Shown here piece by piece: positions 10,482 to 21,552 of a stretch of 64,000 nucleotides of DNA. The notes under the pieces were generated by a model. It searched no databases, had not been told where the DNA came from, and saw only the letters and a list, made by a program, of their open reading frames with translations. The position numbers and the translations under genes are program-made. Location of the stretch: the NCBI RefSeq assembly GCF_004379255.2, contig NC_056041.1, positions 21,669,559-21,733,558 of the forward strand, in the 5' to 3' direction. How positions within the stretch are numbered: position 1 is the stretch's first letter; each line of letters starts with the position of its first letter. Source of the DNA: Salvia splendens. Its lineage: Eukaryota; Streptophyta; Magnoliopsida; Lamiales; Lamiaceae.

Positions 10482-12482
10482 GGCTATCCACAACGCTGCC
10501 ACTATACCGTCCCTTAAATTACTATTTGCGGGCCCCACTGTACTTTTTTACTCCATCCCTTAACTAAGGGACGGAACCTGCAACCCCCCGTTCCTTAACC
10601 GTCTCTTAAATTACTATTCATTCAATTTCATTTTTTATTTTTATTTCCAGCCAAATTCAATTAAAAAAACACACTTCATTAAAAATAAAATAAAATTACA
10701 ACATAAAATTCGAAAAAAAAAACATAATTAAAAATCCTAAAAAAATTAAAAATACATAATTTAATTTCCTCCGCCAAAGTTTGCCCAAATGTGCTCCATT
10801 AGATCATCTTGGAGTTGGGCGTGGGCGGAAGAATCATGTGTCCTTGCCTGAATAGACAATCGTTCTTGTATAGACGGATGCACTCCACTTCGAGGCGGAC
10901 TACTTGCGGTTGAGCTTCCGAGGGCTTCAGGGTCAAACCAATTTCCCGCCTCGGGTCCTTCGTCTTGGACAATCATGTTGTGCAAGATTATGCACGTATA
11001 CATGATGTCGACCATGCTCTCCACGAACCACGTACGAGACGGGGCTTTGATAATGTTGAAGCGCGCTTGGAGAACCCCGAACGCCCGCTCCACATCCTTC
11101 CGAGCAGCCTCCTGCTTCTGCGCAAAAAGCGTCTGCTTTGCGTTCACAGGCCTAGCGCACGTCTTCACGAAGGTTGGCCACTTCGGGTAGATGCCGCCGG
11201 CAAGATAGTACCCCATTTTATAGCGCGGGTTGTTAGCGGTGAAGTTGATGGTCGGCGCTTTACCATCCAAAACATCAGCGAAGAGGTCGGATTGGTGGAG
11301 CACGTTTATGTCGTTGTTCGAGCCGGGGACCCCGAAGTACTCATGCCAGATCCATAGCCGGTAGTCGGCGACGGCCTCGAGTATAACGGTGGGGTGGGTG
11401 CCTTTGTGGCCGCTCTCCCCCTCCACGCCACCGGGCAATTCTTCCATTGCCAGTGCATGCAATCGACTCTGCCAAGCATCCCGGCGAATCCGTGCACTTC
11501 TTCGTGAAGGCGGAGCAGGAACTGGCAATCTGTCGTGCTTGGCTTCCGGAGAAATTCGTCGGTGAAGGCTGCCCAGACACCTTTGCAGAATTGGACCAAG
11601 CACATTCTCCCAGTGTTGTCTCCAATGTGGAGGTATTCGTCGAACACATCCGGCGTTTGTCCAGTCGCAAGCTGACGGATTGCTGCAGTACATTTCTGCA
11701 GCGTTGTGTGGCTGGGACGGCCGACGGCGTCGAACCTTTCTTGGAAGAACTCTTCCCGGGCTGCCAATGTATTTGCGATGTGGAGAAATAGCGGTCGCCG
11801 CATGCGGAAACGGCGATGGAAGTAGGTATCTCCCCACACTGGGTTATCGCAGAAGTAGTCGCGGACTAACCTTGCGGCGGCTTCCTCCCGGTTATGATGG
11901 ATGTAAGTACGGGAGCGTCTTTGGGGCGGCGCGGCTTCCTCCGCCTCCCGGCGTCGATCTTCTTCAAGTGATTCTTCCATTATTCGACGCATTTGCTCAT
12001 ACGGATCCATGAGATCGATTAAATTTGGGGGAAGAATAAAAGAGAGATGATTTGAGATGAAAATTGGAGAGAAAATGAAGATGATTTGGGAAGAATAGAT
12101 GTGTAGTTGTGTGTGAAATGAGAATGAATTAAGAGTATTTATAGAGTAAAAAATATTGGAAACGGCTATAAAAACGGTAACATTACCGTTTGCCAATTTA
12201 TTTATTTATATTTTATTTTTATTTTAATTCGATTTTTTTTTAAAAATGATTTATTTCGTCAGCGTGACAAATCCCACTCGCGGACCGACGAGTGGGCGTC
12301 ACGCATGACCTGGGAGCGCGCCACGTTGCCTCGGCGTGTGGCGAGCCGTCCCGCGTTTCGTCACGACGGAACGAGACTGGTGATGGGCTGGGGGAGGGAC
12401 GAGACGCTGCTACCCGTCCCGCTCTAGTTCCGTCACGCAGGAACGAAATATGGGCCACCCGCGTAACGCGTTGCGGGTGGCC
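10482..12482 (-). mobile_element. PIF/Harbinger DNA transposon with both ends
   Basis: Terminal inverted repeats GGCTATCCACAACGC (10482-10496) and its inverse at 12468-12482 match at 12 of 15 positions. TTA at 10479-10481 and 12483-12485 is the 3-bp target duplication expected for this superfamily. The right end is a perfect palindrome, GGGCCACCCGC followed by GTAACGCGTT and its mirror (12452-12482). The transposase lies on the minus strand. Subterminal DNA is GC-rich with repeated CGTCCC-type words. Total length is about 2.0 kb. The usual second protein (Myb-like ORF1) is absent, so the element is non-autonomous even apart from its frameshift. Confidence 0.88.
10761..12010 (-). pseudogene. 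Harbinger (PIF-type) transposase, DDE nuclease, one frameshift
   Basis: Translation starts at ATG 12010 (MDPYEQMRRIMEESLEE) and runs in one frame through the helix-turn-helix-like region (around RRFRMRRPLFLHIANTL) to the first catalytic Asp in GRVDCMHWQWKNCP. A shift then occurs in a G run near 11415-11425 on the minus strand. The second frame continues through PTVILEAVADYRLWIWH, the second Asp in NNDINVLHQSDLF, and the catalytic Glu in KDVERAFGVLQARFNII, ending at 10761. All three acidic residues of the DDE triad are therefore encoded, but not in one frame. Length (about 415 residues) is normal for plant Harbinger transposases. The single lesion suggests fairly recent activity or mobilisation in trans. 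Confidence 0.88.
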
Positions 12483-12534
12483 TTATGGTCCCCACGCCAA
12501 CGGGAAACATCACAGATCTCTTACCCAAAATTGG

Positions 12535-12542
12535 TATAAATA
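12535..12542 (+). promoter_or_regulatory. TATA box of the penta-EF-hand gene
   Basis: TATAAATA sits 54-61 bp before the start codon at 12596, a suitable spacing for a short plant 5' leader. Only 49 bp separate it from the target duplication of the Harbinger element, so all sequence further upstream is transposon. Confidence 0.7.
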
Positions 12543-12595
12543 AGCACTCAACTCCCATTTCGATCAATTCCAGCTTATCTATCCATTTCTGCAAC

Positions 12596-14419
12596 ATGTC
12601 GAATTACCCTCACCAAAATCCCTCCGGCGCCGGCTACCCCTACGGCGCCCCGCCTCCTTCCTCGCAGTCCTACCCATCCGCTCCTTACGGCGCTCCTCCG
12701 CCTCCCGGCCAAGCCTCCCCCTACGCCCCCGTCGCCTCCCCCTACGGCGCCCCCTCCGCTCCCCCTGGCGCGCCCAATCAGTCCTACGGCGGCTACCCGC
12801 CGCCAGCGTACGGAAGCCCCTTCGCCGCGCTCACTCCGTCGGCTTTTCCTCCCGGCACTGATCCGAGCGTGATCTCCTGCTTTCAGATGGCCGATCAGGA
12901 CGGGAGTGGATTCATCGATGATAAGGAGCTTCAGCGCGCGCTCTCGTCGTATAACCAGAGCTTCAGTTTGAGGACCGTGCATCTGCTTATGTATCTCTTT
13001 ACCAACACTAATACCAGGAAAATAGGTATTTGCGTCTCATTTTTTATTACTCATCAATTTGGGGATTTACTGTTTTCGCCAGCTAGGGATTTGATTAGGA
13101 GAAGACAAGGAGTAATCAAGTCGCGAATCACGCAGTTGTTGTTATTTGCTGGAAACTTATTATGCATAAAAAATTAGGGCACTGTGGGGTTTTAGGCGTT
13201 GAATTTCTCTGCAGGTTGTGAATCAGCTCATTTACAAGGAAATCATGCAATTTTATATCTTGATAATTGAGTGCACTAGCAATTAGATCAACGGACGTCT
13301 TGTGGGGAACTGATTCTCTCTGCAAGCACGATTAAGATGCTATGCTGTATGCTTTATTTTATAGTATCATGTTCTGTTCTGTTCTGTTCTGTTCTGATAA
13401 TATGATGAGACATGTGTTTGTTGATGCTATGATGTGTATAGGTGTTAAAATGTTGAGATTCTGTTGCCCCTTCGGGTTCTCGTTGATGGGATAAGTAACA
13501 GTGTTCTTTGCTAATGATTTTAAGACCTAAGTGTGGTAAAATTATTATGTAGAAATTCTAAGTCTGTGTAGTCCGTCTATGGAAGTAATGCCGTGTAGAT
13601 GAGTGTTGAGCAACTTTGCTCCCGAGCCAATAACTTGAGGAGAATATGTTTAAGTGAATATCTGTTGATGATGATAATGAAGTAAAAAGGAAATGAATGA
13701 TAATATAAATCTGTGGATCTGTTATTCAGTGGCCATGCTTACTCGAGTAATGTTAACATTCAGTTGCTTCGTGTATTAATGTGCTGTTATTTGTTGAAAT
13801 AGGTCCGAAAGAATTCACACAAGTCTTTTACAGTCTTCAGAGCTGGAGGGTCAGTCATAACTCCAATCTCTTTACTCTTACAATTCCATTTAGATGTCTC
13901 TGTTTTCATCTGATCTAGTAAAATTTTCACTCGCCCAGGCAATATTTGAGAGATTCGACAGGGACAGGAGTGGCAAGATCGACACGAACGAGCTGAGGGA
14001 GGCCCTCCTCAGTCTCGGATTCTCAGTATCACCGGTGGTTCTGGAGTTGCTGGTCTCCAAGTTTGACAAAAGTGGAGGCAAGAACAAGGCCATTGAATAC
14101 GACAATTTCATAGAGTATGTTGTTCCATCTGGTTTCATTTCATCACCAATTGTAGCGTTTCGACTTTACTGATTTTCTTACCTTTCTCTGTCCCTCCCTC
14201 TAAACCAGGTGCTGTCTCACTGTGAAGGTGAGCAATTTACTTTTAAATCATTGGCTCGATTGGCTCCAAGGCAGTTTGTTAAGGCGGTGCTAACGTTGAA
14301 TGTGATTTGTGCAGGGACTGACTGAGAAATTCAAGGAGAAGGATACATCATTCTCTGGTTCAGCAACTTTTACCTACGAATCCTTCATGTTAACTGTGTT
14401 ACCTTTCCTTATTGCTTAG
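12596..14419 (+). CDS. Penta-EF-hand calcium-binding protein (CML49/50-like)
   Basis: Five exons: 12596-13025, 13803-13849, 13939-14114, 14209-14227, 14315-14419; phases agree and yield 258 residues. Residues 1-90 are a Pro/Gly/Tyr/Ala-rich low-complexity tail (repeated YGAPP and SPY words), as in ALG-2/sorcin-type proteins. EF loop 1 is DQDGSGFIDDKE (100-111) and EF loop 3 is DRDRSGKIDTNE (166-177); both have acidic residues at the calcium positions 1, 3 and 12. Later EF hands are degenerate, as usual in the family, where they serve dimerisation. Exon 4 is a 19-nt microexon encoding part of ECCLTVK. The family binds calcium and associates with membranes or partner proteins in cytosol and nucleus. 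No lesion is seen. Intron 1 (777 bp) carries a GTTCT microsatellite. Confidence 0.92.
13371..13396 (+). repeat. (GTTCT)n microsatellite in intron 1
   Basis: Five tandem TTCTG/GTTCT pentamers inside the first intron of the EF-hand gene. Confidence 0.9.
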
Positions 14420-14941
14420 GAGAATGCAGCTTGTGTCTTTTCTGCTATCTTCGTCGAATTTGGAATCTGAATCTTTGTGCTGGTGTTATTTCACTTTCAT
14501 AAACGGCCGTAGCGTTAAGTAGCTGTTATTCGCGTTGTAATATGTCTATTATCTAGTTTTAAAGCAGTGTAATTTTCTGCTGTTTGTGAAAATTAATGAA
14601 TCATGTACTTCAAGTGTTTGAGTAGATGCTTTCAAATTTCAGTCAATAATTTATCATCATGTGGGTTGGTATTTTGTCGCAATTAAAACCCGTAGGAATT
14701 AATTAGTACAAAGTCAATGTTTTTGGTGGCCAAACCCATCAACCTTAGAAAGCAACTGAAATTAGTACTAGTTTTTTAAAAGTATTTTATGTTCCCATCA
14801 GTTTTCTTATTTAACGATAGTAAACATTCAGTTTACTTTGTAGAAGCGTCGATGTTTATTAGTATTAATTGTAGAAGATGTAAAACTCTGTAAAGATACG
14901 AAGAGACAGAGATAAAATGAGAAAGCTACGTTAATTAAATA
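14420..14941. other. 3' untranslated region and intergenic DNA
   Basis: The first 200 bp after the stop is T-rich and probably the 3' untranslated region of the EF-hand gene (AATGAA-type words near 14595). Nothing else is recognised. Confidence 0.45.
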
Positions 14942-15180
14942 CTCCCTCCGTCCCTAATAATTCATCACCATTTGACCGGGCATGAGTTTTAAGAAATGTA
15001 ATAGAAAGTGGGTTGAAAAAGTTGGTGGCAAGTGAGTCCTAGTTTTATAATAAAATGTGAGTGTGAATGAGTTAGTGGAATATAAGGTCTACTACCAACA
15101 ATGGTAAAAGTGAAAGGTGACAAATTTTTGGGGACGGATGGAAATGAAAATAGGTGACAAATTTTCAGGGACGGAGGGTG
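14942..15180. mobile_element. Stowaway-like MITE
   Basis: CTCCCTCCGTCCCTAATAA at the left after TA; CAGGGACGGAGGGTG at the right before TA. 239 bp, non-coding. An internal GGGACGGATGG word lies near the right end. Confidence 0.85.
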
Positions 15181-15316
15181 TATAATTTTATTATAGATCT
15201 ATGTTCTTTATTAGTTTAGCTAGCAGTTGTATCTATACAAATGACCTAATGAGAATAGCAAAGCAATGCAAGCATGCAACTATGTTTGTAGTATAGCTCT
15301 TATATAAGGTGGCAAA

Positions 15317-15990
15317 TTTGTTGGGGTTTGGTGCTTCTTGCACCGCGAAAGTTATGCATAAACAAATAAATCATGCAAACAGATTTATTTGACTGATTAT
15401 GGGATCAACTAACCATATGTTAAACACAAAATTGCATACAAGAACGCACTTTAATTCATGCCTAATGAATTTAAGTCCTAATTCATTAATTCCTACGGTT
15501 TAGAATTACCGATCTGATTCTCCAAAGAATCGTCGATTGCTTGCGCCTTCTCTAGGTGATGTTCTTTGTACTCAACCAAGAACCATCTAATCTGCATCCC
15601 GAACTCAGATAATGACCTTTGGGCGGACAAAGCTTGTCAGAATCGAAAAAGGCTTGATTAGAAAGAAGACAAAATATCAGTTTTTGGAGAGAACTGATTT
15701 TTCGTCCACTCCCTAAGGGGGAGCACGAAATTTATGTGTTAAAATCACATTAAATCTCCGTTCTAATCTCCTTTTATATAGAGTTATGATGGGCTAGATT
15801 AGGGATTCATGGAGGTTAGACTTGAGCCAAACCTATTGGTCTTTTATTAATTAAATTGAGCCCCAATTTAATACAAGTCCAACAGAATATTATTATCAGC
15901 CACTACAGTAAAATAATATTGACTGTCCGTCTAATCCCAAATTACGAGTAATCTGGGGCTACCTCTTTAATATATTATTTCTCGTGTTTA

Positions 15991-16040
<50 letters not shown>

Positions 16041-16786
16041 ATTAATTAATTTAAGTCCGCTATTTGACTTTAATTAATTAATATATTTTTCCAAGAGTTG
16101 TCTAGTTCAAAATCTTTATTTATTATTCTGGAATAAATTCCAACTGGCCAGGTTTTTGAATAATAAAACCTTTTTCGAACACCTCTTGAGGATATTATCA
16201 AACCGGACTCACCCAGCATACGATTCATTGCAATAACAATACTAGCACCTCTAGACATTAATCACCACTACCCAAGATATCATGATTCTCGGATTGCGAA
16301 AAATCCGCACCATTTGATAAATCAAAGTAGTGCATAATCAATATCGTATGCTCAATGTTATGTCAACAATGATTAAAAAATAACAATCACCGAGTCCTCG
16401 TCTTTCAGTAATTAGCAAGAAAGACTTATCTCACTGTTAGATCCTTCAGTGTTATACCACACCAGTGTCGTTTATTTCCTAAGGTAAGGAAACATCCAGG
16501 TTGTGAAATTCCATTTCTCTTCTATAAAGGACCGACTGCGTCACCTTCTGTGAACGTCGTTCACGACCAGTCTACTATGCAGAAGAATTAGACTTATTTG
16601 CTTCTTATGCATTTAAATGTTTGAGAAACATCTTATAAATGCATAAGCGTTCACTAATGCGATAAAATTACTTCTTCTCGCCTTGGGTTAAGAGTGGATT
16701 GTAGAGTTTATTGTATACAAACAATTCTATCCGTGCAACATGCTCGAAATATGCTTTTCAGTATACCAATCCTAATCCTATAAGAT
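15317..16786 (-). mobile_element. LTR-like repeat insertion (possible solo copia LTR)
   Basis: A 1.47-kb non-coding block beginning TTTGTTGGGGTTTGGTGC and ending CCTATAAGAT is flanked by GGCAAA at 15311-15316 and 16787-16792. The DNA either side is continuous with the two halves of a neighbouring tandem repeat, so the block is an insertion. Roughly its last 500 bp match 51,640-52,245 in inverted orientation, showing it belongs to a dispersed family. The TGTTGGGGTTTGG opening resembles plant copia LTRs. No reading frame resembles gag or pol. Strand is a guess. Confidence 0.5.
15993..16038. repeat. (TA)n microsatellite
   Basis: About 23 uninterrupted TA dinucleotides inside the LTR-like insertion. 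Confidence 0.97.
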
Positions 16787-17058
16787 GGCAAACTAACTTA
16801 GCTGCAAGTTCGTTGAAGTCGGTTGGAGCTGTTGATCACTGACTGAAACTATGAAATGGTAATCGAGAGACATGAAGCAAATGCATAAGACATTGTGTCT
16901 ATGTTTGTAGTATAACTCTTATATAAGGTGCTAAACTAACTTAGCTGCAAGTTCGTTGGAGTCGGTTGGAGCTGTTGAGTGTTAATCACTGATTGAATCA
17001 CTGAAACTATTAAATGGTAATCGAGAGACATGAAGCAAATGCACAAGACATTGTGTCG
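16787..17058. repeat. Imperfect tandem duplication, unit about 143 bp
   Basis: AACTAACTTAGCTGCAAGTT occurs at about 16791 and again at about 16934, followed in both by TCGGTTGGAGCTGTTGA and later ATGGTAATCGAGAGACATGA. The second unit has about 19 extra bases. The end of a further unit (TATGTTTGTAGTATAGCTC) precedes the 1.47-kb insertion at about 15282. Confidence 0.85.
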
Positions 17059-17879
17059 GCTAATAGGAGTATTATTTTCTTTGTATTCATTAACGTTAGG
17101 GTAAATGGCCAAAAAAATCATGAAATTTGGTCAAATTCTGTCTATACCATGATTTTAAAAATGAACAAATTTTGATATTTTTCTCAATTGTCCCATAGCA
17201 AAAAATTTCATCATGCTACTTTTTAAATTTATCAACGTAATGCATACATATGTAAAAATTAAAGACATAATTGACTAAATGTATTAAATGATGTCGATTA
17301 AAGAGTCAAATGTTTTGTTTGCATGATATTTTTCGTTTGCCAAAAGCGTACATAATTTTCCCCCAATCATACTCTAATGTCAAATTTATTAGTACTATAA
17401 TTGGCCATTTGTTAAAGTTGCGGGATACACCACGAATTTGACCAAACTTCATAATATTTTTTTGGCTATTTACTCTTAACGTTAAGCACACTCTAATATA
17501 GAGGATTTGCCCTAATTAAATTGGGAAGGATATCAATATATTCTTGTAGCTATAATTTACATATTGAGAATATTATGCGTTCCAATATCACATTTGTTTC
17601 GTTAATCTAACACATTCCTTCAAGTTGAGTGATAACATCTCCGCTACTGAACTTGCCAATTACATCCCACCATTTCATTTATGCTTGTAGCTATAACAAA
17701 TTAGTGAAAAAACCAAATGCATCGACAGTTGTGATGCAAATATTGTTGTGAACGAAATAAGATAATACTACCAACTAAGGAAATAATATCATGTGTACCC
17801 AAATTTATGAAGAATCAATACTCATCATATCTTGATATAATTATTCTAAAAAATTTCTGATTTAGAGACAACTGAAAAT
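17059..17879. other. AT-rich intergenic DNA
   Basis: No gene supported. About 17105-17165 and 17395-17475 are inverted relatives (TTGGTCAAATTC / CGAATTTGACCAAACTTC, with AACGTTA beyond), so a degraded foldback element of about 370 bp is likely. Confidence 0.4.
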
Positions 17880-18531
17880 AGGCATGCAAATTCGGATACC
17901 CGTGGGTACCCAAACCCGAAAATTCGGGTAACCGAATCTGAAATCTCAAAAATATCATACCCAATACCCGACCCATATGTGAGTTCGGGTACCTTAATAC
18001 CCGATGCGGGTACCCGACCCCAACAAATCGGGTACCCATAAACCCGAAATTATTATATTTCAAATTTATTCTATTTATATAAATTATATTGTAATGAGAA
18101 TAGAAATTATTAAAAATAACACAATACTATTAGTACTATTTATGGCCTATTATTAAAAGTTTACACTTCAATTTTAATGCTTTAGCTTTCTCTAGATTAT
18201 GATTCTACGACCATATATATTTATATAATAGACATTAGACAAATAGACACTATTCAAAAGAGATTAAAAATAATTTTTTTAAAATTTTAAATAAACATGT
18301 AATAAAGCGGAGAAAGCATAACTATATATATTGAAAAGATAAAGTAAGAACATATATAATGCAACAAGATGTTTAAATAAAAATATTTATCACGAATACA
18401 TAATTAATCGGGTTTAATCGGATATTAGTCGGATACCCTAATGCGGGTTTCGGGTACCCTAAACACGAAAAATTATAACATTAACTACCCAAACCCGTAC
18501 CCGAACCCATAATTTCGGGTTTCGGATGCCT
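17880..18531. mobile_element. hAT-type non-autonomous element or relic
   Basis: The ends AGGCATGCAAATTCGG (left) and CGGGTTTCGGATGCCT (right) are imperfect inverted repeats. Both subterminal zones carry many CGGGTACCC and AACCCGAA words in both orientations, a pattern typical of plant hAT-derived MITEs whose transposase binds such motifs. The centre is AT-rich and non-coding. A clear 8-bp duplication is not visible. Confidence 0.55.
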
Positions 18532-18829
18532 AAAGCTTTTGTAAATAAGGAAAAAAACTTGATGCCAAACGGCTTTATATGTAATGATGCATTACAAATT
18601 GTTATGATGCACTATTGTTGTGAACGAAATAAAATACTACAATGATAATAATTAAGTAAATAATGTCACGATAAATCATGGAAAACAAGATAATTTACCT
18701 TATGAATTATCGTAAATCAAGACTTACCTTCACCATTTCAAACTAAATAGTAAAAGTGATTTTCTAAGAATACATACGCATTATCTTAACAGATTTTGCT
18801 CATAAAAAATAAATATAGGACGTCCATAT
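18532..18829. other. AT-rich intergenic DNA
   Basis: Nothing recognised up to the gypsy insertion site. Confidence 0.4.
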
Positions 18830-18834
18830 ATAAA

Positions 18835-19398
18835 TGATGGGATACGGACTAAACAACTAAACAATAATTGCGAGCCCAATAGCAGTGACGGCCCATCAGC
18901 CCAAAACCCAAGAAAGAATATCAGTTCGGCACAACCAAAGAGTCCGGTCACAGCCTATAGCTCGGTAAAAGCCGACCAATCGAGCTCAACTCTCAGATCG
19001 GCAAAAGCTGATCGGCAAAGTTCAGCAGTTCGGTCTCAGTATTCGACCGAACAAGGAGATAGTGGACCCATGCAGGATCTCCACGACCTCCATTACACCC
19101 ACGATCTATTTAGTGGTATTAAGCAGTTATCAACCCCACTACCAGGGCTGCAAACCACGATCTTAGTTCGAATGTATAAATAGAACTTAGATCAGATAGA
19201 CCAGGGTTAAGCTCTCTAGATCCTGAATCTTATAGCAAATCAGTATTGTAATCTGTAAGCGAGACCAAGCAATACAAATTTGCCCTCTCTTCTTCCCGTG
19301 GACGTAGATTTACCTCAGTAAATCGAACCACGTAATTTCCCGTGTTGTGATCATTTATTACTTGCATTTATTCCCATCAAAAATTCGCCACATCATCA
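18835..19398 (+). repeat. 5' LTR of the Tat element
   Basis: 564 bp. A TATA box TATAAATA lies at about 19175, followed about 100 bp later by a likely polyadenylation/leader region. It differs from the 3' LTR only at 19378 (C here, A at 29649). Confidence 0.97.
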
Positions 19399-19399
19399 C

Positions 19400-19417
19400 T
19401 GGCGCCGTCTGTGGGAA
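19400..19417 (+). other. Primer binding site
   Basis: TGGCGCCGTCTGTGGGAA begins one base after the LTR. TGGCGCCG words at this position are typical of Tat and Athila elements and complement the 3' end of an Arg- or Asp-type tRNA; the exact tRNA is not determined here. Confidence 0.8.
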
Positions 19418-19476
19418 ACAGAGAACCAAAACTGTGATAAAAGCGAGTTTTTGATCCTTTTCTACCAAAAAAAAAA

Positions 19477-21552
19477 ATGCGTACCAGATCACATAATACC
19501 CATACTTCCGTCCGTGATGAAGGTGAGGAAGCTAGTCCAGTCCATAGGTCTGGAAAACAGCCTCGGGAGAAATCTGCCTCCAGTTCTCACGGTGAAGGAA
19601 CAAACCACTCAAAAAGTCATCGCACCGAGCCTCCCCAGCAGCTCGCTTTGAATGAGGCTGTCAAGTTGTTCTTGGCTGAGAAGCAGGATGAGTTCCTAAC
19701 ATTCCTGCAAAAGAGCCAGAAGCCGGAGAAGAAAACAGCGGATTCTCCCTCCCCCTCCAGACATGAAAGTCACTACCGCAGTAGTGTCGCACCTTCCAGG
19801 AGAAAGAATCCTCACCACCGACGTGTTCCTTCTCCTCCTTGTTACCGAAATCACAGAACTCCATCTCCACCATACCGGAGGGATGTCGGATTCGCTATGT
19901 ATGGAGCGCTGAAGACTCCATTCTCGGATGATATCACCAGAACTCCATTGCCACAGAATTACCGAACTCCGTCAATGACTTATGACGGGTTAGTGGATCC
20001 TCATGATTTCCTGGGACGCTATCAGTATAATATGGCGAACCAAGGTCTCAATGAGGTTCACATGTGTAAGCTGTTTCCCGAGCTGCTTATCGGGAACGCA
20101 AGAAGGTGGTTTGACAGCCTCCCTCAAGGGAGCATTAGATCTTACAGAGATCTAATGGATGCTTTTCACAGGAGATTCTTCCAGAAAGCGGAAGCCCGAA
20201 TCACTTCGGCTCAGCTGCTTTCTATACGTCAAGGTCGCGATGAAAAAATTAGCGACTTCATGACGAGATTCCACAAGGAATGCCTACAAGTAGATGATCT
20301 CAATGATCTACTTGTCATTTCGGCATTCCAAAATGGAATTCTGCCCGGAGCTCTCTACAGAAAGCTCGTTGAGTGCAGTCCGCAAACAGCTCAAGAGATG
20401 TGGGACATTGCGGACCAGTTTTCTCGTGCCGATGAGGCGGACCGTCGAAAACGGTCTTTAGACAGCTCATCCAGAGGAGACAAAAAGAAGCCCGATCATA
20501 GCGATCAGGGGCTTCCTCGCCGAACTCCTTTTGAAAGAATTCAAAGGGCACCGGTACAAGGCAGATTGGGACCACGTCTCGATCTTGAGAAACCGCCCGC
20601 TCAGTTCGTACCATTGAACAAGTCGAGAGCGGAAATTTTCGAACTGCATTCTGATATGTTCGAAAAACCAAAGCGGATGACGAAATCAGCCACGCGCCGA
20701 AGTCAGGATACGTACTGCTCCTACCATCAAGACCACGGTCACGATACCGAGGAGTGCCGAAATTTGGCAGCAGGTATTGATGTTCTTGTGAAAGCAGGGA
20801 CGTTAAAAAAATACCAAAGCAAGCTGCCGAAGAAGAATAAGAAACAGAGAGGTGCGAACTGCGCTCCTCAGGATCCTAAAAGGCAACAGGATCCCGAAGA
20901 CGATGACGAGCCGCAATATGACGGAGTAATCCAGACTATTGACGCTCTCCCAGCCGGGAAGACTAAGTCGTCTCTAAAAGCAGAACGCAGAGGCGTCAAT
21001 CGAGAGGAGCCTATGCATAAAAGGCTGAAGAAGGAGGAAGTAATCACGTTTTCAGATGCAGATCCCGTCCCGGCCATTTCTCCTCATCAAGACGCGATTG
21101 TCATTCAGGCCGGAGTGGCAAACAAACTGATCCACAGAGTGTTTGTGGATACAGGAGCGTCGGTTAGCATTCTTTTTAAAGAATGTTTTGATAAACTGGA
21201 AGTGGATCCAGCTCGGCTCAGTCCGGCCCCACTTCATCTGAAAAGTTTCGCCCAGGAAGACACCCGCCCTGAAGGTACTATCAGCCTTCCGATTACGGTG
21301 GGAAGAGCGCCTACTAGCTCCAGTACGATGATCGAGTTTTTTGTGGTAAAAGCTCGGTCCCCGTATAACATCATCCTGGGAAGAGACTGGCTCAACACAG
21401 TTCGGGCCATTTGCTCTACTTATCACCTCACAATCAAGATCCCCACTAAAGGAGGGATTGTAGTCATCCGAGGTGATCAAAAGAGAGCAAAAGAATGTTT
21501 GCAGATTGCGCTTAAAAGTGCCGAGCAATCAGATCGGCACCATCAAGCATAG
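19477..21552 (+). CDS. Gag-protease polyprotein of the Tat element
   Basis: 691 residues from ATG 19477 to TAG 21550. The N-terminal 150 residues are Ser/Arg/His-rich. The retrotransposon gag domain lies around residues 165-290 (ARRWFDSLPQGSI, FHKECLQVDDLNDLLVISAF). A zinc-knuckle-like CSYHQDHGHDTEEC follows near residue 412. The retropepsin-type protease is at the C-terminus with the active-site motif FVDTGASVSILF near residue 553 and NIILGRDWL near residue 630. The reading frame stays open after the TAG for over 200 codons, so the stop separates gag-protease from pol without a frame change. No internal lesion is seen. Confidence 0.95.
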   Translation: MRTRSHNTHTSVRDEGEEASPVHRSGKQPREKSASSSHGEGTNHSKSHRTEPPQQLALNEAVKLFLAEKQDEFLTFLQKSQKPEKKTADSPSPSRHESHYRSSVAPSRRKNPHHRRVPSPPCYRNHRTPSPPYRRDVGFAMYGALKTPFSDDITRTPLPQNYRTPSMTYDGLVDPHDFLGRYQYNMANQGLNEVHMCKLFPELLIGNARRWFDSLPQGSIRSYRDLMDAFHRRFFQKAEARITSAQLLSIRQGRDEKISDFMTRFHKECLQVDDLNDLLVISAFQNGILPGALYRKLVECSPQTAQEMWDIADQFSRADEADRRKRSLDSSSRGDKKKPDHSDQGLPRRTPFERIQRAPVQGRLGPRLDLEKPPAQFVPLNKSRAEIFELHSDMFEKPKRMTKSATRRSQDTYCSYHQDHGHDTEECRNLAAGIDVLVKAGTLKKYQSKLPKKNKKQRGANCAPQDPKRQQDPEDDDEPQYDGVIQTIDALPAGKTKSSLKAERRGVNREEPMHKRLKKEEVITFSDADPVPAISPHQDAIVIQAGVANKLIHRVFVDTGASVSILFKECFDKLEVDPARLSPAPLHLKSFAQEDTRPEGTISLPITVGRAPTSSSTMIEFFVVKARSPYNIILGRDWLNTVRAICSTYHLTIKIPTKGGIVVIRGDQKRAKECLQIALKSAEQSDRHHQA

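Noticed and set aside
12240..12458. Ser/Arg/Pro-rich minus-strand frame near the Harbinger end
   Set aside because: Lies in GC-rich subterminal transposon DNA with no matching family; no second Harbinger gene.
12575..12982. 135-codon minus-strand frame, Gly/Arg/Val-rich
   Set aside because: Shadow of the Pro/Ala-rich exon 1 of the EF-hand gene.
21052..21528. 158-codon minus-strand frame in the Tat element
   Set aside because: Opposite the protease domain; no motif and no splice structure, unlike the antisense genes at 25.8-28.8 kb.
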